Source: Acidovorax sp. GBBC 1281 (GTDB taxonomy: Bacteria > Pseudomonadota > Gammaproteobacteria > Burkholderiales > Burkholderiaceae_C). From it: a stretch of 64,000 nucleotides of DNA. Under the pieces are notes generated by a model. It was not told the DNA's origin, searched no databases, and saw only the letters and a list, made by a program, of their open reading frames with translations. Position 1 is the first letter of the stretch, and each line of letters opens with the position of its first letter. The stretch lies in the NCBI RefSeq assembly GCF_028473645.1, contig NZ_CP097269.1, forward strand, positions 4,482,001 to 4,546,000, in the 5' to 3' direction. Shown here one piece after another: positions 1-11,427 of this stretch. Made by a program: the position numbers and the translations under genes.

Positions 1-942
1 GGCTACGTGGGCACGTGGATCCACTGGCTCTACCCGCTGCGCGGCAACGCACTGCAGCCCTACTGGAGCGCCACGGTGAACACGCTCGCCGTGGCCGGCA
101 CGCTGGCGGCGCTGGCCGGCACCGTCGTGGGCCTGCAGCGCTGGCGCTTTCGCGGGCGCTATCGCAGCGGCGCGCGCACGCCCTACCCCACGCCCGCGAT
201 GCGCTGGCACCATGCGCTGGGACTGGTGTTTTCGGCGGCGACCATCGCGTGGATCTTCAGCGGCTTCATGTCGATGAACCCGTGGAAACTGTTCGACAGC
301 GGCGCGCCGCCGCTGAATCTGGCGGCCCTGCAGGGCGGGCCGCTGGCCGTGGGCCCGCCGCAGGGCCCGCACCCGCCCGCGGCCTCGCTGGCCGCGCTGC
401 TCACCCAGTCTGGCGGCGCCACGCGCGAACTGCGCTGGGTGCGCGCCACGGGCCGCACGCTGGTGCTGGCACAGCCCGCCCAGGGCGCGCCCGAGGTGCT
501 CGATGCCGCCACGGCCGCGCCCACCGCCATCGACACCGCCGCGCTGCGCGAGGCCATCGCCCGCCTGGTGGCGGCGCCCCTGGTGCGCGTGGACACGCTG
601 GCGCACTACGACCTGTACTACTACGCCCGCGCGCCCCACACCATGACGGGTGCGCCCGCCAAACCCCTGCCGGTGCTGCGCGCGGTGTTCGCCGACGAAC
701 ACGCCACCTGGGTGCACGTGGACCCGCTCACCGGCGCCGTGCTGGGCCGCCTGGACGGCCACCGCCGCGCCAGCCGCTGGCTCTTCGCCATGCTGCACAG
801 CTGGGACTGGGTGCCGCTGCTGGAGCGGCGCCCGCTGTGGGACGCGGTGATGCTGGTGCTGGGCCTGGGGGGCGCGGCGTTGAGCGCCACGGGCATGGTG
901 ATCGGCTGGCGGCGGCTGCGGCGCAAGGCGGGCCGGGCGTGA
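1..942 (+). CDS. PepSY-associated membrane protein, 5' partial
   Basis: The reading frame is open at base 1, so the start codon and N-terminal part lie upstream; 313 residues are visible. Hydrophobic segments occur near residues 23-43, 70-92 and 280-304. The stretch VDPLTGAVLGRLDGHRRASR, followed by LFAMLHSWDW, is typical of the C-terminal half of PepSY-associated TM proteins, where a PepSY repeat precedes the last membrane helix. Such proteins are inner-membrane proteins, often found beside siderophore receptors or as flavin-linked reductases. Which role applies here cannot be decided without the upstream half. The gene ends convergently with the cardiolipin synthase operon. Confidence 0.8.
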   Translation, partial: GYVGTWIHWLYPLRGNALQPYWSATVNTLAVAGTLAALAGTVVGLQRWRFRGRYRSGARTPYPTPAMRWHHALGLVFSAATIAWIFSGFMSMNPWKLFDSGAPPLNLAALQGGPLAVGPPQGPHPPAASLAALLTQSGGATRELRWVRATGRTLVLAQPAQGAPEVLDAATAAPTAIDTAALREAIARLVAAPLVRVDTLAHYDLYYYARAPHTMTGAPAKPLPVLRAVFADEHATWVHVDPLTGAVLGRLDGHRRASRWLFAMLHSWDWVPLLERRPLWDAVMLVLGLGGAALSATGMVIGWRRLRRKAGRA

Positions 943-982
943 GCGCGGGCCCGGCCCGCCTTGCGCCCGCACGCGCCCACCG

Positions 983-1006
983 GGCGGTTTCGATATAAAA
1001 ACCGCC
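983..1006. terminator. hairpin between convergent genes
   Basis: GGCGGTTT (983-990) pairs with AAACCGCC (999-1006) across an 8-nt AT-rich loop. It lies between the ends of the PepSY gene and the cls operon, so it may terminate transcription from either side. Confidence 0.5.
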
Positions 1007-1011
1007 TCATG

Positions 1012-1056
1012 CCCTAGTACTCATTGCCGATGAAGCTATAAAAACAATAGCAAAAC
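1012..1056 (+). repeat. dispersed palindromic element, copy 1
   Basis: The core palindrome is GCTAT (1035-1039), AAAAACA, ATAGC (1047-1051), preceded by CCCTAG and ATTGCC and followed by AAAACA. Copy 4 near 61.95 kb shares the CCCTAG...ATTG...GCTAT-N7-ATAGCAAAACA layout. It sits between convergent genes. Confidence 0.6.
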
Positions 1057-1096
1057 ACCGCTGTGCGGGAGTCCCATGCCGGGCGAACGGCCGGTC

Positions 1097-2497
1097 CTAC
1101 AGCTGAAAGCCCACCGCCCGCACCACGCCCTCGCCGATGTCGCGCGGCCAGGACGGGCGCCGGGGCACATAGGGCCGCGCCAGGGCGATCTGGCGCGCGC
1201 ACCACTCCGACAGCCATTGCACCTCGGCCGGGCCGTAGAAGGCCGTCATCGCCTCGTAGTTGAGGAACAGGCTGCGCGCGTCGAGGTTGAGCGAGCCGGA
1301 CAGGGCCAGGTCGTCGTCGATCAGCACGGCCTTGGCGTGCACCATGCCCGGTGCGAGCCACACCTCGGCGCCGGCCAGGCCCAGCTCGCGCAGGGCGCGT
1401 TCGCGGGCCCAGTCGGCCAGGCGGTGGTTGGACCGCCAGGGCACCAGCAGGCTCACGCGCACGCCGCGGCGGCAGGCCATGCACCAGGCTTCCAGCAACG
1501 CGTCGTCGGGCACGAAATACGGTGTCACGGCCACGATGCGCTCCTGCGCGTGGTAAGCGCCGGCCAGCAGCAGGGCATGCACGGTGTCGTCGGCGTGGTC
1601 CGGTCCGCTGGGCACCCACTGGGCCAACGGGCCATCGGGCGGGCCCGGGGGCAGCGGCTGGGGCAGCGCGGCGCGCACCAGGCGGCCGCTGGCGGTGCTC
1701 CAGTCGGCCTCGAACTGCGCGGCGGCCTGCAGTGCCAGGGGGCCGTGCACCTCGTAGCTCAGGTCGATCCAGGCCGGATGGCCGGGCTGGTCGAGGAAGT
1801 ATTCGCAGGCCAGGTTGCGCCCGCCGCTCCACAGCCGCTCGCCGTCGGCCACCACCAGCTTGCGGTGGTTGCGCAGGTTGGTGCGCCCGCGCATCGGGTT
1901 GTGCAGCATGGGCATGAAGCGGCGCACCTGCACGCCCTGCGCCTGCAGCGTTTTCACCAGCGCGCCGGGCGTGGCCAGGCTGCCCACCGCGTCCAGCAGC
2001 AGCCGCACGGCGACGCCGCGCTGCGCGCATTCGCCCAGGGCCCGTGCGACCTGCCGGCCCACCGGGTCGTCGCCGAAGACGAAGGTGCACACGTCCAGCC
2101 GGTGCCCCGCCGAGGCGATGGTCGCGAGCAGCGTGCGCAGGGCCTGCGTGCCGTCGGCGTGCAGCACGACGCGCGCGTTGCGCACGGCCGGCTCCAGCTC
2201 CATGCTGGCCAGCAGCCGCGCGGCCCAGGGCGGGCCGGCGGGCTGCGCGGCGGCCGCGGCGGTCTCCTGCTGCGCCTTGCGCGGGCGGCGCAGGGGCCGC
2301 GCGAACTTGCGAGCGCCGAACAGCACGAACAGCGGCACCGCCACGTACGGAAAGGCCACGATGGCCAGCACCCAGGCCACCGCCGCGGAGGGGTGGCGCC
2401 GCTGGCGCCCGATGCGCGTGCCCATAACATAGATCAGCAGGCCCACCGCCACGAACACCGCGTGGCCCAGACCCGAGAGGACGGCGAAGCCGGTCAA
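1097..2497 (-). CDS. cls: cardiolipin synthase (phospholipase D family)
   Basis: This inner-membrane enzyme joins phosphatidyl groups to form cardiolipin. The 466-residue protein has two N-terminal hydrophobic segments (about 4-25 and 38-60). It also has both PLD HKD motifs, H211-x-K213-x4-D218 (HRKLVVAD) followed by GGRN, and H387-x-K389-x4-D394 (HAKAVLID) followed by SGSLN. The start is TTG at 2497; its bases overlap the kinase stop (TTGA). The next in-frame Met (residue 25) would delete the first membrane segment, so TTG is preferred. It is the last gene of a response regulator / kinase / cls operon, which suggests that envelope-stress signalling controls cardiolipin supply. The co-regulation is inference. 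Confidence 0.9.
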   Translation of the reverse strand: MTGFAVLSGLGHAVFVAVGLLIYVMGTRIGRQRRHPSAAVAWVLAIVAFPYVAVPLFVLFGARKFARPLRRPRKAQQETAAAAAQPAGPPWAARLLASMELEPAVRNARVVLHADGTQALRTLLATIASAGHRLDVCTFVFGDDPVGRQVARALGECAQRGVAVRLLLDAVGSLATPGALVKTLQAQGVQVRRFMPMLHNPMRGRTNLRNHRKLVVADGERLWSGGRNLACEYFLDQPGHPAWIDLSYEVHGPLALQAAAQFEADWSTASGRLVRAALPQPLPPGPPDGPLAQWVPSGPDHADDTVHALLLAGAYHAQERIVAVTPYFVPDDALLEAWCMACRRGVRVSLLVPWRSNHRLADWARERALRELGLAGAEVWLAPGMVHAKAVLIDDDLALSGSLNLDARSLFLNYEAMTAFYGPAEVQWLSEWCARQIALARPYVPRRPSWPRDIGEGVVRAVGFQL

Positions 2498-3987
2498 GCG
2501 CCGTCCCCGGCCGATGGCGCCTCCGGGACCGGCGCGGAGGGTGCGGCCCCCGCCAGCGCATCGAACCGCACCGACACCCGCAAGCCCCCCAGGCGCGGCG
2601 AGCCCTCCAGGGCGACCTGCGCCTGGTGCATGCGGGCGATGGACTGCACGATCGCCAGGCCCAGCCCGCTGCCCGGCACCTGCGCACCGCCCTCGACCGC
2701 CTGCGGCGCGCGGTAGAACCGGCCCAGCACGCGTTCGCGGTCGCCTTCGCCGATGCCCGGGCCGCTGTCGTCCACCACCAGGGTGACGGCGCCGCCCGGT
2801 TCCGCGCCGTTCGCGGGCGCGTCCGCGATCACATGCACATCCACCACGCCGCCGTCGGGCGTGTACTTGACCGCGTTGTCCACCAGGTTGCGCAGCAGGA
2901 TGCGCAGGGCCTCGGCATGGCCCGCAATGGGGGTGGCATCCGCCCGGGCCAGGCCCAGGTCGATGCCGCGCTGCTGCGCAGCAGGCGCCGCATCGGCCAC
3001 CGCCTGCAGCGCCAGGTCGGCCAGCACCACGGGCTGCGCGGGCGCCCCGGCGGCCACGCTGGATTCCTGCCGCGCCAGGGCCAGCAACTGCTCGACCAAC
3101 CGCGTGGCCCGGTCGATGCCGGCCGACAGGCGGGCCACGGCCACGCCGCGGGCCTCGGCATCCGGTGCGCGCAGCAGCCCTTGTGCCTGCAGCTTGAGCG
3201 CGGCCAGGGGCGAGCGCAGCTCATGCGCCGCATCGGCCACGAAGTGCTGCTGCGCCTCGAAAGCCCGCTGCACCCGCGCGAACAGCAGGTTCAGTTCGTC
3301 CACCAGCGGCTGCACCTCGGCGGGCAGGGCATCGCCGTCGACGGGCGAGAGGTCGTCCGCCTGGCGTTGCGCCACCTCGCGGCGCACGCGCTCCACCGGC
3401 GCGAGCGAGCCGCTCACCACCCACCACACGGCCAGCGCCAGCAGCGGCGCCATGAGCGCGATGGGCCCGGCCGTGCGCAGGGCCAGGTCGCGCGCCATCG
3501 CCTTGCGCACGGCCATGTCCTGCGCCACCTGAATGACCTGAGAGCGCGTCTGCACCGAAAACACGCGGTAGGTGGTGCCGTGCGCCTTCACCCTGGAAAA
3601 GCCCAGCACCGCGCGCTGCGGCAGGGCAGCGCCCACGGCGGACTCGAACACGCGCAAGCCTTCGGCCGACCAGACCTGCACGACGAACTCGTAGTTCTCG
3701 TCGTCGTGCACCAGCGGTCCGGGCGCGTTGGCCGGCACCTCCGGCAGGCCGGGCCGCAGGGCCATCGCCATCTGCTCCATGTGGTAGTCGAAGATCTCGT
3801 CGGCCTCGGACAGCGCCGAGCGGTACGACAGGAGGATCTGCAGCAGCGCCGTGCACACGATCGCCGCCAGCAGGAACCACAGCAGCCGCGCGCGCAGCGA
3901 ATGCGCCGGTGCGCCCGTGCGCGGCGCCGGCCCGCCGGGGCCCGGGGGCTGGCTGTGGGGCGGATCCTGGGCGGCGGGCGGCATCAT
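2494..3987 (-). CDS. sensor histidine kinase, QseC/PmrB type
   Basis: This 497-residue inner-membrane kinase should phosphorylate the response regulator encoded just upstream. It has TM helices near residues 35-55 and 173-192 enclosing a periplasmic sensor of about 115 residues. A HAMP-like linker and the HisKA box follow, with phospho-acceptor H255 in AAHELRSPL. The HATPase domain shows NLVDNAVKYTPDGG (N box), DDSGPGIG (G1) and GSGLGLAIV (G2). The start at 3987 gives an ATGA overlap with the regulator stop, and its stop overlaps the cls TTG. An in-frame extension to 4182 exists but lies wholly inside the regulator gene. The signal sensed is unknown. Confidence 0.92.
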   Translation of the reverse strand: MMPPAAQDPPHSQPPGPGGPAPRTGAPAHSLRARLLWFLLAAIVCTALLQILLSYRSALSEADEIFDYHMEQMAMALRPGLPEVPANAPGPLVHDDENYEFVVQVWSAEGLRVFESAVGAALPQRAVLGFSRVKAHGTTYRVFSVQTRSQVIQVAQDMAVRKAMARDLALRTAGPIALMAPLLALAVWWVVSGSLAPVERVRREVAQRQADDLSPVDGDALPAEVQPLVDELNLLFARVQRAFEAQQHFVADAAHELRSPLAALKLQAQGLLRAPDAEARGVAVARLSAGIDRATRLVEQLLALARQESSVAAGAPAQPVVLADLALQAVADAAPAAQQRGIDLGLARADATPIAGHAEALRILLRNLVDNAVKYTPDGGVVDVHVIADAPANGAEPGGAVTLVVDDSGPGIGEGDRERVLGRFYRAPQAVEGGAQVPGSGLGLAIVQSIARMHQAQVALEGSPRLGGLRVSVRFDALAGAAPSAPVPEAPSAGDGA

Positions 3988-4643
3988 GCCTTGGGCACCA
4001 TGTAGCCCACGCCGCGCACGTTCAGCACCAGCTCGGCGCCCAGCTTCTTGCGCAGGCCGTGCACATACACCTCCACGGCGTTGCTGCTGATCTCGTCCTT
4101 CCAGCCGTAGAGCTTTTCTTCGAGCTGGGTGCGCGACAGCACCATGCCCGGGCGCGCCAGCAGCGGCTCCAGCACCGCCCATTCGCGCGCCGACAGCACC
4201 ACGGGCGCGCCGTTCACCGTCACCTCGCGCGTGGCCGGCAAAATCCGCACGCCCTTGTGCTCGTAGGCCGGCTCGGCCCGCCCGGCCGCGCGCCGCGTGA
4301 GGGCGCGGATGCGGGCCAGCAGCTCATCGAGTTCGTAGGGCTTGAGCACGTAGTCGTCGGCGCCGGCGTCCAGCCCCTCCACGCGCTGGGCCAGCGCATC
4401 GCGCGCGGTGGCCACCAGCACCGGGGTGCGGTCCTTGCGCGCGCGCAGGTCGCGCAGCACCGCCAGGCCGTCGCGCCGGGGCAGGCCCAGGTCCAGCAGC
4501 ACGAGGTCGTAGGTCTGCGTGCGCAGGGCGGTGTCGGCCATCTCGCCGTCGCGCACCCAGTCCACCGCGTAATGCTCGGCGCGCAGCAGATCGTGCACGG
4601 CCTCTCCGATCATGGTGTCGTCTTCCACGAGCAGCAGGCGCAT
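3984..4643 (-). CDS. OmpR/PhoB-family response regulator
   Basis: This 219-residue cytoplasmic DNA-binding regulator has an N-terminal receiver with the acidic pair in VEDD, phospho-acceptor D51 in LVLLDLGLP, a conserved Lys in the VLKPYELDEL loop, and a C-terminal winged helix (about 125-215, with SRTQLEEKLYGW and VYVHGLRKKL). It resembles the QseB/PmrA branch. It starts a three-gene operon with its kinase and cls, 163 bp after the htrA stop. A CTTAGG-N5-CTTAGG direct repeat upstream of htrA looks like a site for this type of regulator. Confidence 0.93.
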   Translation of the reverse strand: MRLLLVEDDTMIGEAVHDLLRAEHYAVDWVRDGEMADTALRTQTYDLVLLDLGLPRRDGLAVLRDLRARKDRTPVLVATARDALAQRVEGLDAGADDYVLKPYELDELLARIRALTRRAAGRAEPAYEHKGVRILPATREVTVNGAPVVLSAREWAVLEPLLARPGMVLSRTQLEEKLYGWKDEISSNAVEVYVHGLRKKLGAELVLNVRGVGYMVPKA

Positions 4644-4806
4644 GGGGCGGCCCTCCTCTTCTTTTCAGGTCTCAAACGCCACCGCGCCGGCGGCGGCTGC
4701 GGCAATCGCAGCGCCAGCGGCGCGGGTGCGTGGGGATTGCGAACAGGCGGCGTCCATGGCCGCCAAGCATAGCGGCTGGCCCAATGCCGCCGCGCAGGAC
4801 GGGGCT

Positions 4807-6336
4807 TCAGCCCAGCGGCACCGGCACGAAGATCTTGTCGCCGTCGCGCTGGATGAGCAGGGCCACCGACTTGCCCGCCTTGGCCATCGCCTCGCGCACC
4901 TGCTCCACGCCCCGCGCCGGCGTGCCGTTGATGGCCAGCAGCACGTCGCCGGGCTGCACGCCGGCCAGGGCGGCGGGGCCGCGGGCATCCTCCACCAGCA
5001 GGCCGCCGTCCACTCCGGCATCGCGGCGCTCCTGCGGCTGCAAGGGCCGCAGCGCCAGGCCCAGCCGGCCTTTGCCGCTCGACTTTTCCGAACTGGCGAT
5101 CTTGGTGGCCTTCTCGCTCGCATCGCCCAGCGTGGCGGTGAACTCCTCGCGCTTGCCATGGCGCCACACCTCCAGCCGCGCCTGCGTGCCGGGCGCCGCC
5201 TGGCCCACGATGGCCGGCAGGTCGCCCGAGGCCACGATGGGCTGCCCGTTCACGCTGCGGATCACGTCGCCCGACTTCAGGCCCGCCTTGTCGGCCGGGC
5301 CGCCCTCTTCCACGCCGGCTACCAGCGCCCCTTCGGGCTTGTCGAGCTGGAACGAATCGGCAAAGGCCTGGTTCACCTCCTGCACCGACACGCCCAGGCG
5401 CGCATGGCTGGCATTGCCCGTGGCCAGGATCTGGTCCTTGACCTTGGCGGCCACCTCGATCGGGATGGAGAACGACACGCCCTGGTAGCCGCCCGAGCGG
5501 CTGTAGATCTGCGAATTGATGCCCACCACCTCGCCACGCGCATTGAACAGCGGGCCGCCCGAGTTGCCGGGGTTCACCGCCACGTCGGTCTGGATGAAGG
5601 GCACGTAGCTGTCGTCCGGCAGCGAGCGCCCCTTGGCGCTCACCACGCCGGCCGTCACGCTGTTTTCGAAGCCGAAGGGCGAACCGATGGCCAGCACCCA
5701 CTCGCCCACCGCCAGGTTGCGCGTGCTGCCCAACTGCACCACGGGCAGGTCCTTCGCGTCGATCTTGAGCACCGCGATGTCGGTCTTGGGGTCGGAGCCC
5801 AGCACCTTGGCCCGGAACTCGCGCCGGTCGGTCAGCTTCACCGTGACCATGTTGGCGCCCTTGACCACGTGGGCGTTGGTGAGGATCACGCCATCGGCGC
5901 TCACGATGAAGCCCGAGCCCTCGCCCCGCGTGGGCACCTCGCGCTGGCGGCTGGGGGCCTGCAGGCCGGGCGGCACCATGCCGAAACGGCGGAAGAACTC
6001 GAACATCGGATCGTTCGGGTCGATGCCCTGCGCGCCGCTGCGAGGGTGGGCCGCGGTCTCGTCATCGTCGTCGTCCGAATCGGTCATGGACGTCTTGGTG
6101 GTACCGCTCACACTGATGTTGACCACCGCCGGACCGTTGCGCGCGGTGATCTGCGCGAAGTCCGGCGCCGTCACGCCGCCCGTGTACGGCATGGCCGCCG
6201 GCTGCACCGCGGCGGGCGGCATGGCGGCGCGGCTGGAATGCATGTTGGTCACCAGCCCCGCGCCGGTGGCCCCGATGGCGCCGGCAGTGAGCAGGGCCAG
6301 GGTCAGGCGGCGGGGGGTCGATAGAACGGAGTTCAT
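4807..6336 (-). CDS. periplasmic serine endoprotease, HtrA/DegP-MucD family
   Basis: This 509-residue envelope protease/chaperone degrades misfolded periplasmic proteins. It carries an N-terminal signal or anchor segment (about 10-30) and then a trypsin-like domain with catalytic H156 (LTNAHVV), D186 (TDIAVLK) and S259 (NPGNSGGPLF). Two PDZ domains follow (about 300-395 and 410-505). The start at 6336 is supported by GAAAGGA 6 nt upstream; the open frame runs further but has no such site. An Asp-rich stretch (SDDDDDE near 87-93) lies before the protease domain. It precedes the two-component/cls operon on the same strand, which fits an envelope-stress unit. Confidence 0.93.
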   Translation of the reverse strand: MNSVLSTPRRLTLALLTAGAIGATGAGLVTNMHSSRAAMPPAAVQPAAMPYTGGVTAPDFAQITARNGPAVVNISVSGTTKTSMTDSDDDDDETAAHPRSGAQGIDPNDPMFEFFRRFGMVPPGLQAPSRQREVPTRGEGSGFIVSADGVILTNAHVVKGANMVTVKLTDRREFRAKVLGSDPKTDIAVLKIDAKDLPVVQLGSTRNLAVGEWVLAIGSPFGFENSVTAGVVSAKGRSLPDDSYVPFIQTDVAVNPGNSGGPLFNARGEVVGINSQIYSRSGGYQGVSFSIPIEVAAKVKDQILATGNASHARLGVSVQEVNQAFADSFQLDKPEGALVAGVEEGGPADKAGLKSGDVIRSVNGQPIVASGDLPAIVGQAAPGTQARLEVWRHGKREEFTATLGDASEKATKIASSEKSSGKGRLGLALRPLQPQERRDAGVDGGLLVEDARGPAALAGVQPGDVLLAINGTPARGVEQVREAMAKAGKSVALLIQRDGDKIFVPVPLG

Positions 6337-6385
6337 GGCAGTCCTTTCGTTGGCTCGTTGCATGGGGGCAGTTTGGGCAACGAGA

Positions 6386-6402
6386 CTTAGGTGTGGCTTA
6401 GG
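6386..6402. promoter_or_regulatory. CTTAGG-N5-CTTAGG direct repeat, candidate response-regulator site
   Basis: Two perfect hexamers CTTAGG (6386-6391 and 6397-6402) lie 11 bp apart, about 50 bp upstream of the htrA start. The spacing and sequence resemble the PmrA-type box (CTTAAG-N5-CTTAAG) used by OmpR-family regulators. One of these is encoded by the next operon. That it is functional is inference. Confidence 0.4.
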
Positions 6403-6582
6403 GGCATCCGGGGCTGACGATGCAGGCCAGGTTGCGGCGCAGTTCATTCGTTGGACGTGACCGAGAAGGCGCACCAAAGGGAAATCCCGCAGGCGGCCCG
6501 CCACACACAACCGCCACAATGCCCCCGCCGACAGCTCATCCATAAAGGACTGCGGCCACCGATCCAAAGGGAGGAAAAACCA

Positions 6583-8829
6583 TTGAACGACCCAGAGCAA
6601 GGCACTGGCACGCCGCGCTTTTATGCGCATTCCACCGGCAACGCGGACCAGGAAGGCTGGCAGCCTCTGCCGGACCATCTGCACGCCGTGGGCCGAGGGG
6701 CCGGAGAATTCGCGGCTGTTTTCGGCGGCGAGGCGCTGGCCCGGGTGATCGGACATCTGCACGACCTGGGCAAGTACACCGAGCCCTTTCAGGACCGGCT
6801 GCGCGGCAGTCCGCTGCGTGTGGACCACTCCACCTGGGGGGCACGCATCGCGCAGGAGCGCCTGGGGGACATGGGGCAACTGCTGGCCTACGGCATTGCC
6901 GGCCACCATGCGGGGCTGGCCAATGGGCAGGGCGAGGGCGAACGCACGGCCCTGGCCGACCGGCTGTCGTCCGACCTGCCGGCGCTGCACCCCGCGTGGG
7001 AACAGGACATCCCCTTGCCCGCTCGCCTCGGGGCGCCTGCGGGCTTCAAGCCCTACAGCGGCCAGGGCCGCCAGCAGGCCAAGGACCGGTATCCGTTCCA
7101 GCTGGCGTTTCTCGCACGCATGCTGTTCTCCTGCCTGGTGGATGCCGACTTCCTCGATACCGAGGCCTTCTACCACCTCGCTGAAAAACGCCCCGACCTG
7201 CGCCGTGGCGGCGGCGCGCCGCCCACGCTCGTAGCACTGCGCGAGCAACTCAACCACTTCCTGGGCCAGTTCCAGGCCGATAGCGGCGTGAACCGCCTGC
7301 GTGCCGACATCCTGCGCCATGTGCGGGGCCAGGCGGAGCAGGAGTCAGGATTGTTTTCGCTCACGGTGCCCACGGGGGGCGGCAAGACGCTGGCTTCGCT
7401 GGCGTTCGCGCTCGACCACGCCATTCGCCACGGGCTGCAGCGCGTGATCTTCGTGATCCCGTTCACCAGCATCGTCGAGCAGAACGCCGCCGTGTTCCGC
7501 AAAGCACTGGGCCCGCTGGGCGAGGCCGCCGTGCTGGAGCACCACAGCGCCTTCGTGGAACAGCCGCCCCCGCGCAATGACCCCGAGAAGTACCAGTCGG
7601 CCCAGAAGCTGCGGCTGGCCATGGAGAACTGGGACGCTCCCATCGTCGTCACCACCGCCGTGCAGTTCTTCGAAAGCCTGTTCGCTGCCAAGCCCTCGCA
7701 GTGCCGCAAGCTGCACCACATCGCGGGCAGCGTGGTGATCCTGGACGAGGCGCAGACCATGCCGCTCCAGTTGCTGCGGCCTTGCGTGGCCGCCATCGAT
7801 GAGCTGGCCCGCAACTACCGCACGAGCGTGGTGCTGTGCACGGCCACGCAGCCCGCCCTGGAGGCGCCGGCCTTCGAAGGCGGGCTCACGGGCGTGCGCC
7901 AGTTGGCACCCGAGCCGGACAGGCTGTTCCGCCAGCTCGAACGCGTGCGGGTGCGGCATGTGGGCACGCTGAGCGACGAGGCGCTGGCCACCGAGATGCG
8001 CTCGCGCGAACAGGTGCTGTGCATCGTCAACAACCGCCGCCATGCGAGGGCCGTGTACCAGGCCATGGCCGATCTGCCCGGCGCACGCCACCTGACCACG
8101 CTGATGTGCGCCAAACACCGCAGCGCCGTGCTGGCCGAGGTGCGGCAGATGCTCAAGGCTGGAAAGCCATGCCGGGTGGTGAGCACGAGCCTGATCGAAG
8201 CCGGCGTGGATGTCGATTTCCCTACCGTGCTGCGCGCCGAAGCGGGCCTGGACTCCATCGCCCAGGCGGCAGGCCGCTGCAACCGCGAAGGCGGCAGGCC
8301 CCTGGACGCCAGCGACGTGCTGGTGTTTGCCAACGCCAACGAAGACTGGGCCCCGCCGCCTGAACTGAAGCAATACGCCCAGGCCGCCCGCGAAGTGCTG
8401 CGTCAGAACGCAGGCGACCCTTCGTCGCCCGAGGCCATTGGCCGCTACTTCGCCCTGTTGTATTGGCAAAAGGGCGGTGATTCGCTGGACAAGCCCGACC
8501 TCATGGGCCTGCTGCGCGAAAGCCGCATCGACAGCCTTCCCATGGAAACGCTGGCCACGAAATTCCGCATGATCGACAGCGTGCAGATGCCGGTGATCGT
8601 GCCGTATGACGACGACGCCAAAGGCTTTCTGCGCGACCTGGAGCATGCCGAAGGCAGCGTCGGCCTCGCGCGCAAGCTGCAACCCTATCTGGTGCAACTG
8701 CCCCGCCAGGGCTTCGATGCGCTCTACAAGGCGGGCGCGGTCATTCCTGTCGCGCCTCAAAAATGGGGCGACCAGTTCATGGTGCTCGCCCATGACGGCC
8801 TCTACGACCCGCAATTTGGATTGAGCTGA
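6583..8829 (+). CDS. cas3: CRISPR-associated helicase/nuclease Cas3, type I-C
   Basis: Cas3 is recruited to Cascade-bound DNA, nicks it and unwinds/degrades it. The 748-residue protein has an N-terminal HD nuclease domain (H60-D61 in HLHDLGKY, GHH at 107-109). The SF2 helicase follows: Walker A TVPTGGGKT (261-269), a DEAQ form of motif II (388-391, ILDEAQTMP), ATQPA as motif III, STSLIEAGVDVDF, and QAAGRCNREG as motif VI. I chose TTG at 6583 because AGGGAGGA lies 7 nt upstream and the family begins near here. The frame is open 132 nt further upstream with no ribosome site. It is the first gene of the cas operon. Confidence 0.95.
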   Translation: MNDPEQGTGTPRFYAHSTGNADQEGWQPLPDHLHAVGRGAGEFAAVFGGEALARVIGHLHDLGKYTEPFQDRLRGSPLRVDHSTWGARIAQERLGDMGQLLAYGIAGHHAGLANGQGEGERTALADRLSSDLPALHPAWEQDIPLPARLGAPAGFKPYSGQGRQQAKDRYPFQLAFLARMLFSCLVDADFLDTEAFYHLAEKRPDLRRGGGAPPTLVALREQLNHFLGQFQADSGVNRLRADILRHVRGQAEQESGLFSLTVPTGGGKTLASLAFALDHAIRHGLQRVIFVIPFTSIVEQNAAVFRKALGPLGEAAVLEHHSAFVEQPPPRNDPEKYQSAQKLRLAMENWDAPIVVTTAVQFFESLFAAKPSQCRKLHHIAGSVVILDEAQTMPLQLLRPCVAAIDELARNYRTSVVLCTATQPALEAPAFEGGLTGVRQLAPEPDRLFRQLERVRVRHVGTLSDEALATEMRSREQVLCIVNNRRHARAVYQAMADLPGARHLTTLMCAKHRSAVLAEVRQMLKAGKPCRVVSTSLIEAGVDVDFPTVLRAEAGLDSIAQAAGRCNREGGRPLDASDVLVFANANEDWAPPPELKQYAQAAREVLRQNAGDPSSPEAIGRYFALLYWQKGGDSLDKPDLMGLLRESRIDSLPMETLATKFRMIDSVQMPVIVPYDDDAKGFLRDLEHAEGSVGLARKLQPYLVQLPRQGFDALYKAGAVIPVAPQKWGDQFMVLAHDGLYDPQFGLS

Positions 8830-8863
8830 GATCACCCGGCATTCATCCGCACCGAACACCTGA

Positions 8864-11423
<2,560 letters not shown>

Positions 11424-11427
<4 letters not shown>

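Noticed and set aside
1076..2716. Long plus-strand open frame opposite cls and the kinase
   Set aside because: His/Arg/Ala-rich translation with no family features; it is the antisense of two clear genes in GC-rich DNA.
4612..6324. 570-codon frame opposite htrA
   Set aside because: Antisense shadow; the opposite strand encodes a full protease with catalytic triad.
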